In this document: piece after piece, positions 33,236-43,449 of the stretch
Position numbering within the stretch: the first letter of the stretch is position 1
Layout of the letters: every line of letters begins with the position of its first letter
From: an uncultured Thermoproteales archaeon
Lineage (GTDB): Archaea; Thermoproteota; Thermoprotei; Thermoproteales; Thermoproteaceae
NCBI GenBank assembly: GCA_938027595.1
Contig: CALJAK010000008.1
Location: 62,001-126,000, forward strand
Length of the DNA stretch: 64,000 nt
Direction of reading: 5' to 3'
Made by a program: the position numbers and the translations under genes
The notes under the pieces: generated by a model
The model's input: only the letters and a program-made list of their open reading frames with translations
What the model was told of the DNA's origin: nothing
Database searches by the model: none

Positions 33236-33260
33236 GACTAATGGAAGTTTGATAAACAAC

Positions 33261-33267
33261 TATATAA
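33261..33267. promoter_or_regulatory. Symmetric TATATAA shared by divergent genes
   Basis: TATATAA is centred about 29 bp from the ATG at 33235 (-) and 24 bp from the GTG at 33288 (+); no other AT box lies in the 52-bp gap. Confidence 0.55.
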
Positions 33268-33287
33268 GGAGGTGGGGTTTTCTCTCT

Positions 33288-34295
33288 GTGTCTGTCTACT
33301 TCTCGCCAGTTTTCAAACTACACAAAGCGCCGTATAGACATCCAGAAGCTCCAGACCGGCTAGACGCCTTCATGGAGGGAGTTAGAGACACCGGCGGCGA
33401 AGTGAGAGAGACAGCGTGGAGAGAAGACGTGTGGCAATTGATAGAACTGGCGCACGCCAGGGAATATGTACAATCCATGAGAGCGTTGTGCAAGAGGGAA
33501 TTCGCCGAGATAGACGGCGATACATACATCTCCAGCGGCACGTGCGACGCGGCGGCGCTCGCAGTGTCAACTGCAGTGGCGGCTGTGGAGAAGAGAGAAA
33601 CTGCAGCAATCGCCGCGAGGCCGCCGGGTCACCACGCCGGGCGCTTCGGCAGAGCGCTGACGGCGCCGAGTCAAGGCTTCTGTATATTCAACACAGCCGC
33701 AATTGCGGCGTTGTATTTAGGAGAGGGAGCGGTAGTTGTGGACATAGATGTACACCACGGCAACGGGACGCAAGAGGTGTTGTACGACCGGGACCTCCTC
33801 TACATATCTACACATCAACACCCAAACACTCTATACCCCGGCACTGGCTACCCCGACGAGGTTGGCGTTGGAAGAGGCGAGGGTTACAACGTCAACATTC
33901 CACTCCCGCCGATGTTAAGCGACGACGCCTATCGCGAAGTCGTGGACGAGGTAATTGTCCCAGTGCTGCGGCAGTACGGTCCGAAGTACATAATAGTCTC
34001 CCTTGGGTGGGACGCCCATAGAGAAGACCCACTGGCAAACATGAACCTAACTATCAACAGTTACCTCCACGCTTTTAGAGCGCTGCTGTCTCTCCAGAAG
34101 CCAGTGTTGTTTTTACTCGAGGGGGGTTACAATAGAGAAGTGTTAAAGAGGGGGGCCGCCGCGTTGATTCACGTACTCAACGGCAGAGAGCCACCTCTGG
34201 AGCGCCCCACTGTCACTAGTGAGGCAGTCTACCGCAAATTCAGAGAGGAGTTAGCTACAGTGAGAGAACACCTCTCTAAATATTGGAGGTTGTAA
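33288..34295 (+). CDS. Histone deacetylase/acetoin-utilisation family deacetylase
   Basis: This 335-residue zinc hydrolase has the class II HDAC fold: [12 protein letters not shown] (catalytic His pair, about residue 114), [19 protein letters not shown] (zinc Asp and His, about 152), [25 protein letters not shown] (second zinc Asp, about 240) and [15 protein letters not shown] with the tyrosine near the end. Substrates may be acetyl-polyamines or acetyl-lysine; this group of archaea lacks histones in many species, so the target is unclear. The GTG at 33288 is set by the AT box. It overlaps prs by 20 bp. Confidence 0.92.
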   Translation: MSVYFSPVFKLHKAPYRHPEAPDRLDAFMEGVRDTGGEVRETAWREDVWQLIELAHAREYVQSMRALCKREFAEIDGDTYISSGTCDAAALAVSTAVAAVEKRETAAIAARPPGHHAGRFGRALTAPSQGFCIFNTAAIAALYLGEGAVVVDIDVHHGNGTQEVLYDRDLLYISTHQHPNTLYPGTGYPDEVGVGRGEGYNVNIPLPPMLSDDAYREVVDEVIVPVLRQYGPKYIIVSLGWDAHREDPLANMNLTINSYLHAFRALLSLQKPVLFLLEGGYNREVLKRGAAALIHVLNGREPPLERPTVTSEAVYRKFREELATVREHLSKYWRL

Positions 34296-35133
34296 CTTCG
34301 TCAAGTGCTTTTCTCAGCAGCGGACCCACTTTCACTTCTGCAAATTCGTTCAACACTGTGTCTGTACATATCACTCTATCTACACAACTGAGCACTTTGT
34401 CTCTGGCGTCTTTGACAAAGAGACAGTGAGTGATTAACGCATATACACGACTGGCGCCCAAAGTCTTTGCAGCTCTACACGCCTCTACGAGAGTGCCCCC
34501 AGTGGACACTATGTCGTCTACAATCGCCACCCGCATGCCGCGCAGCTCGACGTCGCTTTTCGGCGTTAGTACAACAACCCCCGTGTTTCTATCTCTAGAC
34601 TTCACGAAATGTGTGTGGGGAACCCCCATTTGCGACCCCAAGATCTCCGCCCTATGTAGAGACCCCACGTCTGGACTCAACACGACGTCAGCACTCACCC
34701 TGGCGGCGAACTCTGCGGCTGGGTACAAGTTCTTTATCAGTACGCGCGGCGCGTATTCAGAAATGTAAGACTTGTGTAAATCCACAGTTATCACTGTATG
34801 TACAGAGAACGCGGAGAAGGTCTTCAACAACGTCTTGGAACTTATGGGCTCGCCCGGCCTGAACCTCCGGTCTTGCCGCGAGTAGGGGAGGTAGGGCAGT
34901 ACGAGAATCACACGCCGCGCGCCCATGTCGTTTAACGCGTCTATGGCCAGAAGCAGTTTGATTAAGTTATCGTTGACGTTTGGAAATAGTCTAAGCACTA
35001 ACGCCACCTCTCCCCCGACGTCCGGCAGCCTCACTAACACCTCGCCGTCGGGAAAAACTCTCTCCTCCACTTCACCCACAACGCCTAACTCAGACGATAT
35101 GTCGAAGGCATTTGGGAAAGACAACACTCGCAC
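34276..35133 (-). CDS. prs: Ribose-phosphate pyrophosphokinase
   Basis: This 285-residue enzyme makes PRPP from ribose 5-phosphate. Family features are [35 protein letters not shown] (the ATP/flexible region, about residue 82), [24 protein letters not shown], and the PRPP-binding loop [20 protein letters not shown] (about 200). The GTG at 35133 is preferred because AT-rich TGTTTAAAACT lies about 25 bp upstream, overlapping the end of the methyltransferase gene. PRPP feeds NAPRTase and nucleotide synthesis. Confidence 0.93.
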   Translation of the reverse strand: MRVLSFPNAFDISSELGVVGEVEERVFPDGEVLVRLPDVGGEVALVLRLFPNVNDNLIKLLLAIDALNDMGARRVILVLPYLPYSRQDRRFRPGEPISSKTLLKTFSAFSVHTVITVDLHKSYISEYAPRVLIKNLYPAAEFAARVSADVVLSPDVGSLHRAEILGSQMGVPHTHFVKSRDRNTGVVVLTPKSDVELRGMRVAIVDDIVSTGGTLVEACRAAKTLGASRVYALITHCLFVKDARDKVLSCVDRVICTDTVLNEFAEVKVGPLLRKALDEVTTSNI

Positions 35134-35162
35134 CGAGGAGTCAAAACCGCAAGTTTTAAACA

Positions 35163-35930
35163 TTACGCCCAATCCATGGCGCGCTTCAGCGACTCGGAAA
35201 CGCCTCCAGCCTTCACTGCTACCGCAATCAACCGATTTGAGCTTCTGTCGTATTTCTCTCCCGAGAAATCGCCGTAGGTAGACTCCACCACAAACCCAGC
35301 GGTGGATAACATTAGTTGTAACTCTCCAATTCCGTAGAGAGTCAATTCTAGAGTTCTCTCGCCGAGGTACTGACCCCCGCGGTATATGTGTCTCACCTCT
35401 CTCACTCTAGATGCAATGGGGTTGTAATAAGCGGTGCTCAACACTCTGTAGGGACCCGCCGAGATCCACAAATTCCACACTTCTCCCAAAGCGGAGTAAA
35501 TGTCATCAATCTTCGCCTTGTTTGTGACGTCAATTAAGAGCCGCCCCCCTCGCTTCACTACGCCAGAGAGCCAAGTCAACATCTCCAAATCGCCGTCCCA
35601 ACCGAACATGCCCAGAGTTGAGTACATAATGTAAGCGCCGTGGAAAGCCCCCCTCCTAAACGGCAGATTCCTCACGTCAGCTTGCACCACGTCGCCATGT
35701 TTGGCAGCCATTTTGAGATAACTCAGATTTATATCTACCCCCACTACTGTGTCTCTCGGCATGTGAGCCATATGCCTACCGTGTCCACACGCCACGTCTA
35801 GAAACCTAGCTCCCCGCTCGATTCTTAACACACTCTGCACAAAAGCCGCCTCTCGCCTCGACGTCTCGTCGTCTCGATGGTGTTGTATGAAGTCTAGATA
35901 AATCTCGTCAAAAAACTCCAAGTACCACAT
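35163..35930 (-). CDS. Class I SAM-dependent methyltransferase
   Basis: This 255-residue protein has a UbiE-like fold: SAM motif [18 protein letters not shown] (about residue 41), motif [22 protein letters not shown] (about 60), [20 protein letters not shown], and [15 protein letters not shown] (about 127). The substrate is not evident. It overlaps the end of the Sua5 gene by 23 bp, so it is probably co-transcribed and translated after it; a link to tRNA or translation is possible but unproven. Confidence 0.86.
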   Translation of the reverse strand: MWYLEFFDEIYLDFIQHHRDDETSRREAAFVQSVLRIERGARFLDVACGHGRHMAHMPRDTVVGVDINLSYLKMAAKHGDVVQADVRNLPFRRGAFHGAYIMYSTLGMFGWDGDLEMLTWLSGVVKRGGRLLIDVTNKAKIDDIYSALGEVWNLWISAGPYRVLSTAYYNPIASRVREVRHIYRGGQYLGERTLELTLYGIGELQLMLSTAGFVVESTYGDFSGEKYDRSSNRLIAVAVKAGGVSESLKRAMDWA

Positions 35931-36945
35931 AGAGCTCCTCCAAGCTACGCACCTCTCTCCCCACAGAGGCTTTCCTAAGTCTGTTCATGATGGCCAACCC
36001 AATCCCCCGCTCCTCCACCGCCGGCGCCAACCCAACGTCGACGCCTAGTCTATCTAACTCTCTCAAAACACCGTAGAGGTTCTTAGCTACTTGGTACAAA
36101 TCTTCCCCAAGCGGCAGCGGGTGACCCACTGGGGGACAGTCGCCAATGCACAAAACAGCGGTTTTGACTCCCCTAGCTTCCAGAGCGGCAGCCGCCTTCC
36201 CCAAATCCACGTGAGAAACAACTAGCGGAGTCTCCGGTGCATAGTGCCTATACTTCATACCCGGCGCTAGAGCCACCTCCACCTCGGCGAGGCCGCGAGC
36301 CGCAGGCGGCACTGATACTGACCCAAAGATCTTCTCTAACTCCTCCACTGTGAAGGGTCCGGGCCTCAACAAGACCGGCGGGTGTTTTGTGACGTCTATA
36401 ATTGTAGACTCCACGCCAAAAAACGTGGGCCCCCCGTCGATTATTAAATCCACTTCTCCAGCCAAGTCTTCAATTACGTGTTGAGCCGTGGTGGGACTGG
36501 GCCTACCGGCGCGATTTGCACTGGGACCCGCCATGGGAGCTTTTAACTTTCTAATGATTGCCAAGGGGATTGGGTGAGCGGGAGCTCTCACAGCCACTGT
36601 GTCCAACCCGGCGGTGATGCAGTTGGGCAAGACACCTCTGGATTTCATGACTACAGTAATGGGACCGGGCCATATGCGTCTAAGCACGTTTTCCAACTCC
36701 GGCGGCACGTGTCCCACGTCGTGAGCCATCTCTAGAGAATCTACATGCACAATCAACGGGTTGTCTAGGGGCCTCCTTTTGGCTTTGAATACCTTTAGGC
36801 AACCCACTGCGCTGTGGGCATGTGCGAAGAGTCCATAGACGGTCTCGGTGGGGGCGGCTACGGTGCCTCCGACAGACAAAACTGAGGCGGCTCTCTCTAC
36901 AACTTCGGCGCTTGGGTTAATGGGGTCAGCCGTTAATACAACCAC
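35908..36945 (-). CDS. sua5: Threonylcarbamoyl-AMP synthase Sua5
   Basis: This 345-residue protein makes threonylcarbamoyl-AMP for the t6A modification at tRNA position 37. The YrdC core holds GGTVAAPTETVYGLFAHAHS (about residue 26), FKAKRRPLDNPLIVHV (about 53), the central WPGPITVVM, and APMAGPSANRAGRPSPT (about 137). The C-terminal Sua5 domain follows a linker (PGMKYRHYAPETPLVV). The GTG at 36945 has opposing AT sequence at 36965-36978. KEOPS genes are not in the window. Confidence 0.95.
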   Translation of the reverse strand: MVVLTADPINPSAEVVERAASVLSVGGTVAAPTETVYGLFAHAHSAVGCLKVFKAKRRPLDNPLIVHVDSLEMAHDVGHVPPELENVLRRIWPGPITVVMKSRGVLPNCITAGLDTVAVRAPAHPIPLAIIRKLKAPMAGPSANRAGRPSPTTAQHVIEDLAGEVDLIIDGGPTFFGVESTIIDVTKHPPVLLRPGPFTVEELEKIFGSVSVPPAARGLAEVEVALAPGMKYRHYAPETPLVVSHVDLGKAAAALEARGVKTAVLCIGDCPPVGHPLPLGEDLYQVAKNLYGVLRELDRLGVDVGLAPAVEERGIGLAIMNRLRKASVGREVRSLEELYVVLGVF

Positions 36946-36985
36946 GTTACTTTTATAGATATAAACCTATTATATTTTGAAAATT

Positions 36986-37792
36986 ATGGAAATTACGGTA
37001 GTTGGAGTTGGGAAGATGGGGTCGGCGTTTGCAAAACGTGTACATTCGCTTGGTTTCAAGACTTATTGGTGGAGCCGCAGTAAGAAAGAAGCCCCCGGCG
37101 TCGCCATAGAGAAGTTAAGCGACGCCAGGGGACTTGTAGTTATTTTTGTCTCTGACGACGCGGCGCTTTACGAAGTCACCGCCGACGTTGGTGGTGATTA
37201 CATAGCGTTGGCTGGCACTTATTCCATAGACGCCGTGAGGCGCGTGATAGATATACTCACCGCAAGGGGGAAGAAAGCGTTTGCGATGCCAGTAGTGGGG
37301 AGCCCTAGACATGTGGAGAGTGGCGAAGCTATATACATAATCGGCGCTTCTGAGTCAGTTTATCAAACGCTGAGGCTCACTTTAGAAAAGTTTGGATTGT
37401 TGTATTACATCGGCGACAGTGTGAAAGCAGCGGCGTTGAAGTTAGCTTTCAATTCTCTCTTGATATCTACAGTGTCTGTACTTGGCGAGGCCTATTCATT
37501 AACAACGCGGTACGGGATACCGCCGCATCAATTCAAAGAGTTACTTAAGTTAACTGTGTTTAGAGAAATAGCCGAGCGATACATGGACAGACTAACCGGC
37601 GGAGGTAAACCCACTTTCACAATTAGGGACGCCGCGAAAGACGTGAGGTATGCCACAAACGCCGCCGGCGAGAGGCAAGTGGGTTACGCCGCCGTTAGTG
37701 GAGTGAGAATTCTCTACGAGTTGTTGACAGCCATGGGACATGGAGATGAAGATTACGCGAGAGCTGGAGTTCTAGAGACAAAGTGGCAATGA
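36986..37792 (+). CDS. NAD(P)-binding beta-hydroxyacid dehydrogenase-family protein
   Basis: This 268-residue protein opens with a Rossmann fold, MEITVVGVGKMGSAFAKRVH, and has the family-like VFVSDDAALYEV region and MPVVGSPRHVESGEAIYIIG (about residue 105), a relative of the substrate loop in 3-hydroxyisobutyrate and 6-phosphogluconate dehydrogenases. The catalytic lysine region may be VKAAALKLAFNSLL (about 155). The substrate is unknown. TTG at 36977 is a less likely start. The stop overlaps the next start in ATGA. Confidence 0.85.
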   Translation: MEITVVGVGKMGSAFAKRVHSLGFKTYWWSRSKKEAPGVAIEKLSDARGLVVIFVSDDAALYEVTADVGGDYIALAGTYSIDAVRRVIDILTARGKKAFAMPVVGSPRHVESGEAIYIIGASESVYQTLRLTLEKFGLLYYIGDSVKAAALKLAFNSLLISTVSVLGEAYSLTTRYGIPPHQFKELLKLTVFREIAERYMDRLTGGGKPTFTIRDAAKDVRYATNAAGERQVGYAAVSGVRILYELLTAMGHGDEDYARAGVLETKWQ

Positions 37793-38034
37793 CGGTAGAG
37801 ACGACGTTGGTGATATTGATGGCGCTAGCGACGTTGTTGTTGTTTATGTATATGTTTTGGAGAGAGACTACGAGACCTAGAGAGAAACCAGCCGAGGTGT
37901 ACACGGTGGTTAAGTGTGGAGACGGCGCAGAGAGGAAGAGGAGTTACCGAGAGGGTGACTACGTGGGGAAGTCTACAGACGATTGCGCCGGGGGGGTGGT
38001 GGTGAGTATATATAAAGAATATCATGCGGTATAA
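37789..38034 (+). CDS. Small membrane-anchored protein, unknown function
   Basis: This 81-residue protein has one N-terminal helix (TLVILMALATLLLFMYMFW) and a basic soluble domain with two cysteines (VVKCGDGAERKRSYREGDYV, STDDCAGGVVVSIYKEY), whose spacing suggests a small domain closed by a disulfide or metal. It is coupled upstream by ATGA and downstream by an 11-bp overlap with asnS, so it lies in one operon from 36986. No family recognised. Confidence 0.65.
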   Translation: MTVETTLVILMALATLLLFMYMFWRETTRPREKPAEVYTVVKCGDGAERKRSYREGDYVGKSTDDCAGGVVVSIYKEYHAV

Positions 38035-39307
38035 GTCGGCGGTTCCAATTGCAAAAGCTATAGAGAAAGGCGAGGGTAGAGTCACAATCAGAGGGTGGGT
38101 ATATAGAAAACGTGTTTTGAAAGAAAAAACGTTCATAATCCTCCGGGACTCCACTGGCTTACTGCAGGTAGTGGCTCCCACCGGCGTTTTGGATCACTTA
38201 CACATAGAGTCCGCCCTGGTGGTTACGGGCTTTTTAAAGAGAGAGTCGAGAGCTCCAGGCGGCGTGGAGTTGCACGTAGAGTCTGTAGATTGGACGTACG
38301 TCGGCGAACCCTACCCCATCAACGAAGATGCGGCTGCGGCGGACAGTGAACATCTCCTCGACTTGAGACATTTGTGGTTGAGGAGTAGGAAGATGCAAGC
38401 TATCTTGAAGATACGGCACACTGTATTCAAGGCGATACATGAGTACTTCGGGAAGAACGGTTTTTACGAAGTTAAGACTCCCATGTTTATAACTGCCGCG
38501 GTGGAGGGCGGCGCCACGTTGTTTCGAGTGGATTACTTCGGGCAGCCGGTTTACTTGACGCAGAGCTCGCAGTTTTATCTAGAGGCCGCCATATATAGCT
38601 TGGAGAAGGTATACGTAGTGGCGCCGAGCTTCAGAGCAGAACCCTCGCGAACCCGCCGGCATTTGACTGAGTTCTGGCACGCCGAGGCTGAATTGGCGTG
38701 GGCTCACATGGACGACGCAGTGAGAGTAGGCGAGGAGTTGATTAGCCACGTGGTGGAGAGAGTGTTGTCGGAGAGACTGGAAGAACTCAAGCTACTGGGG
38801 AGAAAGACTGAGATTCTCGAGGCCGCCAAGCCGCCCTTCTATAGAGTCACTTACGACGAAGCTATAGAAGAGCTACAGAAGAAGAAAATTTCTATAAATT
38901 GGGGAGACGACATTGGGGCGGATGAAGAGCGTTTGTTAACGAGAGAGTTAGAGAAGCCAATGGTGTTGCATAGATTTCCCGAAAAACTAAAGGCCTTCTA
39001 CCACCGCAATGACCCAGAGAGGCCGGAGGTGACTTTGAGTTTCGACGTGTTGCTTCCGGAGGGCTATGGCGAAGTGATTGGTGGCGGCGAGAGAATTTGC
39101 GACGTGAGAGAACTCATAGACAAAATCTTGAAGTTTGGGTTGAAGCCGGAGGATTACCAGTGGTACATTGACTTAAGGCGCTTCGGCTCTGTCCCTCACG
39201 CCGGCTTCGGTTTGGGGATCGACAGATTAGTCATGTGGATCACTGGAGTAGATCACATAAGAGACGCGGTGCCCTTCCCCCGCGACGTGAGGCGAACAAA
39301 GCCTTAA
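38024..39307 (+). CDS. asnS: Asparaginyl-tRNA synthetase
   Basis: This 427-residue class IIb synthetase has an N-terminal OB-fold (VTIRGWVYRKRVLKEKTFII, residues 20-100), motif 2 SFRAEPSRTRRHLTEFWHAE (about residue 203) and motif 3 HAGFGLGIDRLVMWITG (about 395). FDVLLPEGYGEVIGGGERI and the RFPEKLKAFYHR region favour AsnRS over AspRS. An archaeon with direct Asn charging plus GatDE for Gln fits the gene content. The start overlaps the small gene before it by 11 bp. Confidence 0.93.
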   Translation: MRYKSAVPIAKAIEKGEGRVTIRGWVYRKRVLKEKTFIILRDSTGLLQVVAPTGVLDHLHIESALVVTGFLKRESRAPGGVELHVESVDWTYVGEPYPINEDAAAADSEHLLDLRHLWLRSRKMQAILKIRHTVFKAIHEYFGKNGFYEVKTPMFITAAVEGGATLFRVDYFGQPVYLTQSSQFYLEAAIYSLEKVYVVAPSFRAEPSRTRRHLTEFWHAEAELAWAHMDDAVRVGEELISHVVERVLSERLEELKLLGRKTEILEAAKPPFYRVTYDEAIEELQKKKISINWGDDIGADEERLLTRELEKPMVLHRFPEKLKAFYHRNDPERPEVTLSFDVLLPEGYGEVIGGGERICDVRELIDKILKFGLKPEDYQWYIDLRRFGSVPHAGFGLGIDRLVMWITGVDHIRDAVPFPRDVRRTKP

Positions 39308-39672
39308 TAAGTTTCGTAAGTTTTCTTAGCTTGTTTCTGCTCTATGGAGAGGAGGAGTCTCCACACCTGCTGCTTCAACCTCTTCACTACTCCCCTCAGG
39401 GTGTGTTTACTAGAGATTAGAACTACATAGTGAACTATGCCGCTGTCTACGTATAGACTAGCTAAATACCTCCGCCCCATCATGTCTCTCAGCGCCATGT
39501 CAAAACGATACATCTCACTCAACCCAGCGATGGCGTTGTGTAAATCTCTCTCTATCTCCTCTGGAAGTACGCTTGTTTTCTCTCTGCTGTCTTCTGTCAA
39601 ACCGGCAATCTTTAAGTCTAACATGACTACACCCCAATCGCGATTTACGTGGAATAAAGCTACCGATTTCAC
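39304..39672 (-). CDS. Conserved-looking protein of unknown function
   Basis: This 122-residue protein has an alpha/beta look: an N-terminal strand-rich part (VALFHVNRDWGVVMLDLKIA), a helix with charged residues, ASLYVDSGIVHYVVLISS and a basic C-terminal helix (VVKRLKQQVWRLLLSIEQKQ). No motif found. The GTG at 39672 is chosen because CTTAAAAAG lies about 24 bp upstream; TTG at 39684 is an alternative. It overlaps the convergent asnS by 4 bp. Confidence 0.6.
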   Translation of the reverse strand: MKSVALFHVNRDWGVVMLDLKIAGLTEDSREKTSVLPEEIERDLHNAIAGLSEMYRFDMALRDMMGRRYLASLYVDSGIVHYVVLISSKHTLRGVVKRLKQQVWRLLLSIEQKQAKKTYETY

Positions 39673-39700
39673 AACCCACACCAATTCCTCACTTAAAAAG

Positions 39701-40690
39701 TTATCTCATAACACTGGAGATTTCTTCGAAAATTACGTCAGTGGGGTCCTCTAGCTTCAACAAACCGCCGCGCGGCGTCTTAGCCAGTTGAGAAGCTGCA
39801 GACATGCAACTCTCCACATCGCTACATCTATAGAGCGGCGCTCCAACTCTCTGGAGAAATTCGTCTATGTAGTATCTGTGGGGGAAGTACGAGAGAGCCG
39901 GCACCCCCAGTAGTACAGACTCAGTAGCCATGGTAGAGCCGCCCGTCACGACGCCGGCAGAGAAGTAAGCTAACTGGAGGTGATCTACAGCTCTCGTCAA
40001 ATTCATAACGCCATCCATCAACTGGTCGCCATAACGGGGGACGTTCACTACAGTAAATCCCCTCTCGACGAAGAATTTCACCAGCTCCATGCGCAATTGG
40101 TGCATGTTCCATCGATAATAAGCGGCGTGGCTCTCTTCAGGTCTAAACACCACGTACTCCCCCGGCGTTAGTCCCAACTTCTCCACTTCCTCTCTGCGGG
40201 GGATAAATCTAGACGTCCACATATATTCAAAAAGTCCGTTAAAAGTAACTAAACGACGTGGACAATACCGCCGCCACTCCTCCACCGGCACCGCCGCTGG
40301 GGTTATCAACACCTCCGCCAGGGGGAGTACTAATCTATTCACGTGGACGGCGTGTGGAGTGTCGTTGAGCACTACTAGCGGCTTACCCAAGCCGAAGATA
40401 ACTCGCGCTGCGTCTGGCGAGGGGAAACCCACCGCCCCATCCACGGCGTCGCCTATCTTCGCCAATTCCCACTGACGCTCGAGCCCGCGGAGTAACTTCT
40501 CTCTCACGTCTAAGCCATAACTGCCAAAGCAAATGTGCGGCGCGCCGTAGGTGTTCAATACGTCGGCTAGGTGGAGATAGTCGCGGCAAGTTATGACTAC
40601 CTCAATCCCCCGCCGCGCTCCCTCGAGATACAGCAGAGCGGCCAGTCTAGCTTGCTTAGGCGTGAGTGCGTCAAACAAAACTCTAGTCAT
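39701..40690 (-). CDS. DUF354-family glycosyltransferase-like protein
   Basis: This 329-residue protein resembles DUF354, relatives of UDP-GlcNAc 2-epimerase and MurG with a GT-B fold. The signs are [20 protein letters not shown] at the start, [20 protein letters not shown] (about residue 95), the [13 protein letters not shown] block and [20 protein letters not shown] (about 255), a sugar-nucleotide-binding-type loop. The substrate is unknown; a sugar nucleotidyltransferase is in the same operon (42385). The ATG overlaps the gltX stop by 8 bp. Confidence 0.83.
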   Translation of the reverse strand: MTRVLFDALTPKQARLAALLYLEGARRGIEVVITCRDYLHLADVLNTYGAPHICFGSYGLDVREKLLRGLERQWELAKIGDAVDGAVGFPSPDAARVIFGLGKPLVVLNDTPHAVHVNRLVLPLAEVLITPAAVPVEEWRRYCPRRLVTFNGLFEYMWTSRFIPRREEVEKLGLTPGEYVVFRPEESHAAYYRWNMHQLRMELVKFFVERGFTVVNVPRYGDQLMDGVMNLTRAVDHLQLAYFSAGVVTGGSTMATESVLLGVPALSYFPHRYYIDEFLQRVGAPLYRCSDVESCMSAASQLAKTPRGGLLKLEDPTDVIFEEISSVMR

Positions 40691-42392
40691 GTATGTAGAC
40701 AAACTCGCGGGGCCCCACTTTTTTCACAAAACCGTATCGCACAAACTGGACAATCCGCCCCACCTCCAGCTCTAGAAGCACCCGCTCACCCAAACCGACT
40801 TCTCTCTCTACCCTACCCAAACCCGCCGACTTATGGACGTGTATCTCCACTGGGTCAACTACCCACTGGATTATGGGCGCGTCTGCTCTCTTGGCGTCTT
40901 CAAGCGCAGTGCTGCGTAAATGCCCCCTAGCCACGTCGACTCGGACTTCCACGATCTCCACGTTGGCCAACTCCATGAGTCTCACTAGAGACCCAGCTTT
41001 GGCGTCTCTCCGCGAGATGTAGACCTCCACCACGCCGGGGCTCAAGCGGTATGTCCTCACCCCCCTCTCTCTGTGGGTGGGGTGGAGGGGAATTCTCGAC
41101 TCCAACTGAACGTCGGTCTCAAACACTAGCTTGATTGGGTCTGGGACGTACATGTATCTGTCGGCAATTGGCTCGACGTGTTTACGGTTATGTGCATACA
41201 GATTAGCTAAAGCCACGGTGGAGTCTGAGGGCTTTATCCCCACGGACAAGATCAAATCCCACACAGCCTCCGGCAGTATGCCGCGGTTTCTCAACCCAGC
41301 CAAAGTGGGGAGAGTAACGTCGTCGTACCTCAGCCTGAGCGACTTCAACCGCGACTTGCTGAGAGTAGCCCCCTCGATCTTGAGTCTGCCGAAGTGCAGC
41401 GTGTGCGGCTGGCGCCAGCCGAAGTGTCTAAAGACGTAAGACTGCTTCACTGTGTTGACGCTGTGTTCTTGCGCTCTAAGCACGTGTGTGACTGCCATGA
41501 GGTGGTCGTCTATAGATACCGCGAAGTTGTACGTGGGCCACACCACGTACTTATCCCCCACGATGGGGTGCGGCGTTCTGGAGGTGTCTATAATGCGGAA
41601 CGCCACCCAATCTCTCACGCTGGGGTCTGGGTGGGAGAGGTCTGTCTTTATGCGAACCACCGCCTCGCCCTCGCCGTATTTGCCCCCCAGCATCCCGTCC
41701 CAGAGCTCCAACGCCACCTCCGGGGGTTGACTACGGTGTGGACAACTGCGTCTCTCGTTGCGTAGTTTCCTCCACTCTTCCGGCTTGCAGAGGTCTACAT
41801 ATGCCTTACCCATTTCCAACAACTTAGCCGCGTGGTGGTAGTAAATCTCCATCCTGAGAGACTGGATGTACTCCTCGTCCCACTTTACGCCTAGCCACTT
41901 GAGGTCTTCACGTATGGCGTCATAGGCGTTTACCTCGCCGTCGACTAAAGGCCGCTTCGTCCTGGGGTCAGTGTCTTCAAAGCGGAGTATAAACCTGCCG
42001 CCGTATTTGAGTCGATATGCGTAGTTCAGTATAGCCGGCCTGGCGCTGCCTAAGTGCAGCACGAAGTCTGGGTTTGGAGCAAACCTAACCACCACGCCCC
42101 CCTCGGCCTCATGCAGTGGGGGGAGAGTCTCTATAGTGGGTTTCCTCTGCTCGGCTTGCTTCTCCTCCAGCAGCTCTGGCCACCTCTCTCTTAGGGCTTT
42201 CAGCTGCTCCTCCAGCGACATGGCGTTTACTCTAGCCACAGTAGACTCCACCACGCTCTTCACTTCTCTAGCTCTCTGCCGCAGCTCGGGCACTTCGGCC
42301 ATAATTTTCGACATCACCGCCTTTGCGTCTGCCTTGCCCCCGTACTTCACTGCGTTAGCCAAGGCGTATTTATACGCAATCTCCTCAATCAT
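40683..42392 (-). CDS. gltX: Glutamyl-tRNA synthetase (archaeal type)
   Basis: This 569-residue class I synthetase is of the archaeal/eukaryotic GluRS kind. An N-terminal helical segment of about 90 residues precedes [20 protein letters not shown], where HLGS replaces [17 protein letters not shown] follows, and the KMSKS-like loop is [13 protein letters not shown] (about residue 352). The anticodon domain is a beta barrel. Together with gatE it implies mischarging of tRNA-Gln and transamidation. The start overlaps the preceding sugar nucleotidyltransferase gene by 8 bp. Confidence 0.96.
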   Translation of the reverse strand: MIEEIAYKYALANAVKYGGKADAKAVMSKIMAEVPELRQRAREVKSVVESTVARVNAMSLEEQLKALRERWPELLEEKQAEQRKPTIETLPPLHEAEGGVVVRFAPNPDFVLHLGSARPAILNYAYRLKYGGRFILRFEDTDPRTKRPLVDGEVNAYDAIREDLKWLGVKWDEEYIQSLRMEIYYHHAAKLLEMGKAYVDLCKPEEWRKLRNERRSCPHRSQPPEVALELWDGMLGGKYGEGEAVVRIKTDLSHPDPSVRDWVAFRIIDTSRTPHPIVGDKYVVWPTYNFAVSIDDHLMAVTHVLRAQEHSVNTVKQSYVFRHFGWRQPHTLHFGRLKIEGATLSKSRLKSLRLRYDDVTLPTLAGLRNRGILPEAVWDLILSVGIKPSDSTVALANLYAHNRKHVEPIADRYMYVPDPIKLVFETDVQLESRIPLHPTHRERGVRTYRLSPGVVEVYISRRDAKAGSLVRLMELANVEIVEVRVDVARGHLRSTALEDAKRADAPIIQWVVDPVEIHVHKSAGLGRVEREVGLGERVLLELEVGRIVQFVRYGFVKKVGPREFVYIHD

Positions 42393-43059
42393 TCAACACC
42401 CTGCTGACTTCCTCCAAGTCTTTGAGACTATCTATAGACCGCCAGAAGACGTCTCTAAACACCACAGCTCTCAAGCGCCGCTCTTCGGCTAGTTTTGGGA
42501 AGAGAGTCTCTTCAATGTTGCCCCTCTCTGGGAGTTCCTCTAAAATTTTCCGCCTTAGTACATACACGCCGGCGTTTATGTGGAAGTCCAACTGTGGCTT
42601 CTCTCTAAACCTAGTGATGTAGCTCGCTTGGTCAAATTCCACAATGCCGTAGGGACTGCGCAGTGGCACTAACGCAATAACTCCGTCGGCGCCGGACAGA
42701 GCTTCCACAAGTTTGTCCACCGGTAGATTTGTCAAGACGTCGCCGTTAGTCACCAGAAAGTAGTCATGGTTTATGAACACAGCTGCGTTCTTCACAGCGC
42801 CGCCGGTGCCCAAGGGCTCCTCCTCCACGCTGTAGAAAATCCGAACGCCGAATTTCCTCCCGTCGCCCAGCGTTTCGAATATCTTACTCCTCAAGTAACC
42901 AACGGCGAGTATGAAGTCCGTTATGCCAAACTGCCTCAACCACTCAATTTGCCTCACGATAATTGGCTTGCCGTTTATTGCGATAAGTGGTTTAGGCACT
43001 TCAGACGTCAGTGGAGCCAACCTCTTCCCAAAACCCCCCACCAAGATTATCGCTTGCAT
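42385..43059 (-). CDS. Sugar-phosphate nucleotidyltransferase
   Basis: This 224-residue enzyme has the start [20 protein letters not shown] and [20 protein letters not shown], typical of mannose-1-phosphate guanylyltransferase and glucose-1-phosphate thymidylyltransferase. [11 protein letters not shown] (about residue 83) and [12 protein letters not shown] (about 103, the metal Asp) follow. It lacks the C-terminal beta-helix of longer members, so it is the short form. A DUF354 protein lies two genes on, suggesting a glycosylation pathway. The ATG fits the AT box at 43078-43087. Confidence 0.92.
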   Translation of the reverse strand: MQAIILVGGFGKRLAPLTSEVPKPLIAINGKPIIVRQIEWLRQFGITDFILAVGYLRSKIFETLGDGRKFGVRIFYSVEEEPLGTGGAVKNAAVFINHDYFLVTNGDVLTNLPVDKLVEALSGADGVIALVPLRSPYGIVEFDQASYITRFREKPQLDFHINAGVYVLRRKILEELPERGNIEETLFPKLAEERRLRAVVFRDVFWRSIDSLKDLEEVSRVLND

Positions 43060-43077
43060 GAAGTCACTAGATTAAAG

Positions 43078-43087
43078 TATATAAAAA
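43078..43087. promoter_or_regulatory. AT box shared by divergent genes
   Basis: TATATAAAAA is centred about 23 bp from both the ATG at 43059 (-) and the ATG at 43105 (+), the only such box in the 45-bp gap. Confidence 0.6.
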
Positions 43088-43104
43088 TGATTTAATTGGT
43101 GACT

Positions 43105-43319
43105 ATGATTATTCACACTTCACAACTTTGGAAAAATGAAGAAATTGAAAACATCTTAAAGAAGTACAGAGTAAAGCCAATAGCTATAAAAAGCGTCGTC
43201 AACTTCTACTGGCCTCCCCAACCCACTGGAGTCCCCATATCGATATTGAAACGATTCCCCCCCCCCCCGACATGTATGTAGTATTTAAAGATGGGAAAAA
43301 CGTCATAATAGTGCCATGA
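43105..43319 (+). pseudogene. Small gene frameshifted in a C12 tract
   Basis: The frame beginning MIIHTSQLWKNEEIENIL ends early after ISILKRFPPPP because the C12 run at 43257-43268 shifts into a stop at 43278. With one more C (C13, or C10) the frame continues as DMYVVFKDGKNVIIVP and stops at 43317-43319, overlapping the next start in ATGA. The restored product has about 71 residues. No family recognised. It is the first gene of a tightly coupled operon. A long homopolymer makes natural slippage or sequencing error equally possible. Confidence 0.65.
43257..43268 (+). repeat. C12 mononucleotide run
   Basis: Twelve consecutive C residues within a coding sequence, the longest single-base run I noticed in the window. 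It lies exactly at the frame change of the small gene at 43105. Confidence 0.95.
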
Positions 43320-43449
43320 AGCTGGAGAAAAAGAAAGTCTCCGAACTCCGGATAGACCCCCGCGTGTTGGAAATATATTGAAAAAACTGGGGCCAGACGA
43401 GGAGGTTTATGTAGAGTATGTGAACAATAGAGTTAGGATCATCTTATGA
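43316..43449 (+). pseudogene. Small gene frameshifted at a C5 run
   Basis: The frame starts MKLEKKKVSELRIDPR and stops early at 43379-43381. Adding one C to the C5 run at 43357-43361 gives RIDPPRVGNILKKLGPDEEV and an ending VNNRVRIIL, with a stop at 43447-43449 that overlaps the next ATG. The restored protein has 44 residues, charged and with a strand-rich end that could suit a small DNA-binding or antitoxin-type protein, though this is a guess. Both starts and stops are ATGA-coupled to neighbours, which argues the restored frame is the original one. Confidence 0.6.

Noticed and set aside
33416-34021. 201-residue frame within the deacetylase gene
   Set aside because: Arg-rich shadow in another frame of a gene with intact zinc-hydrolase motifs.
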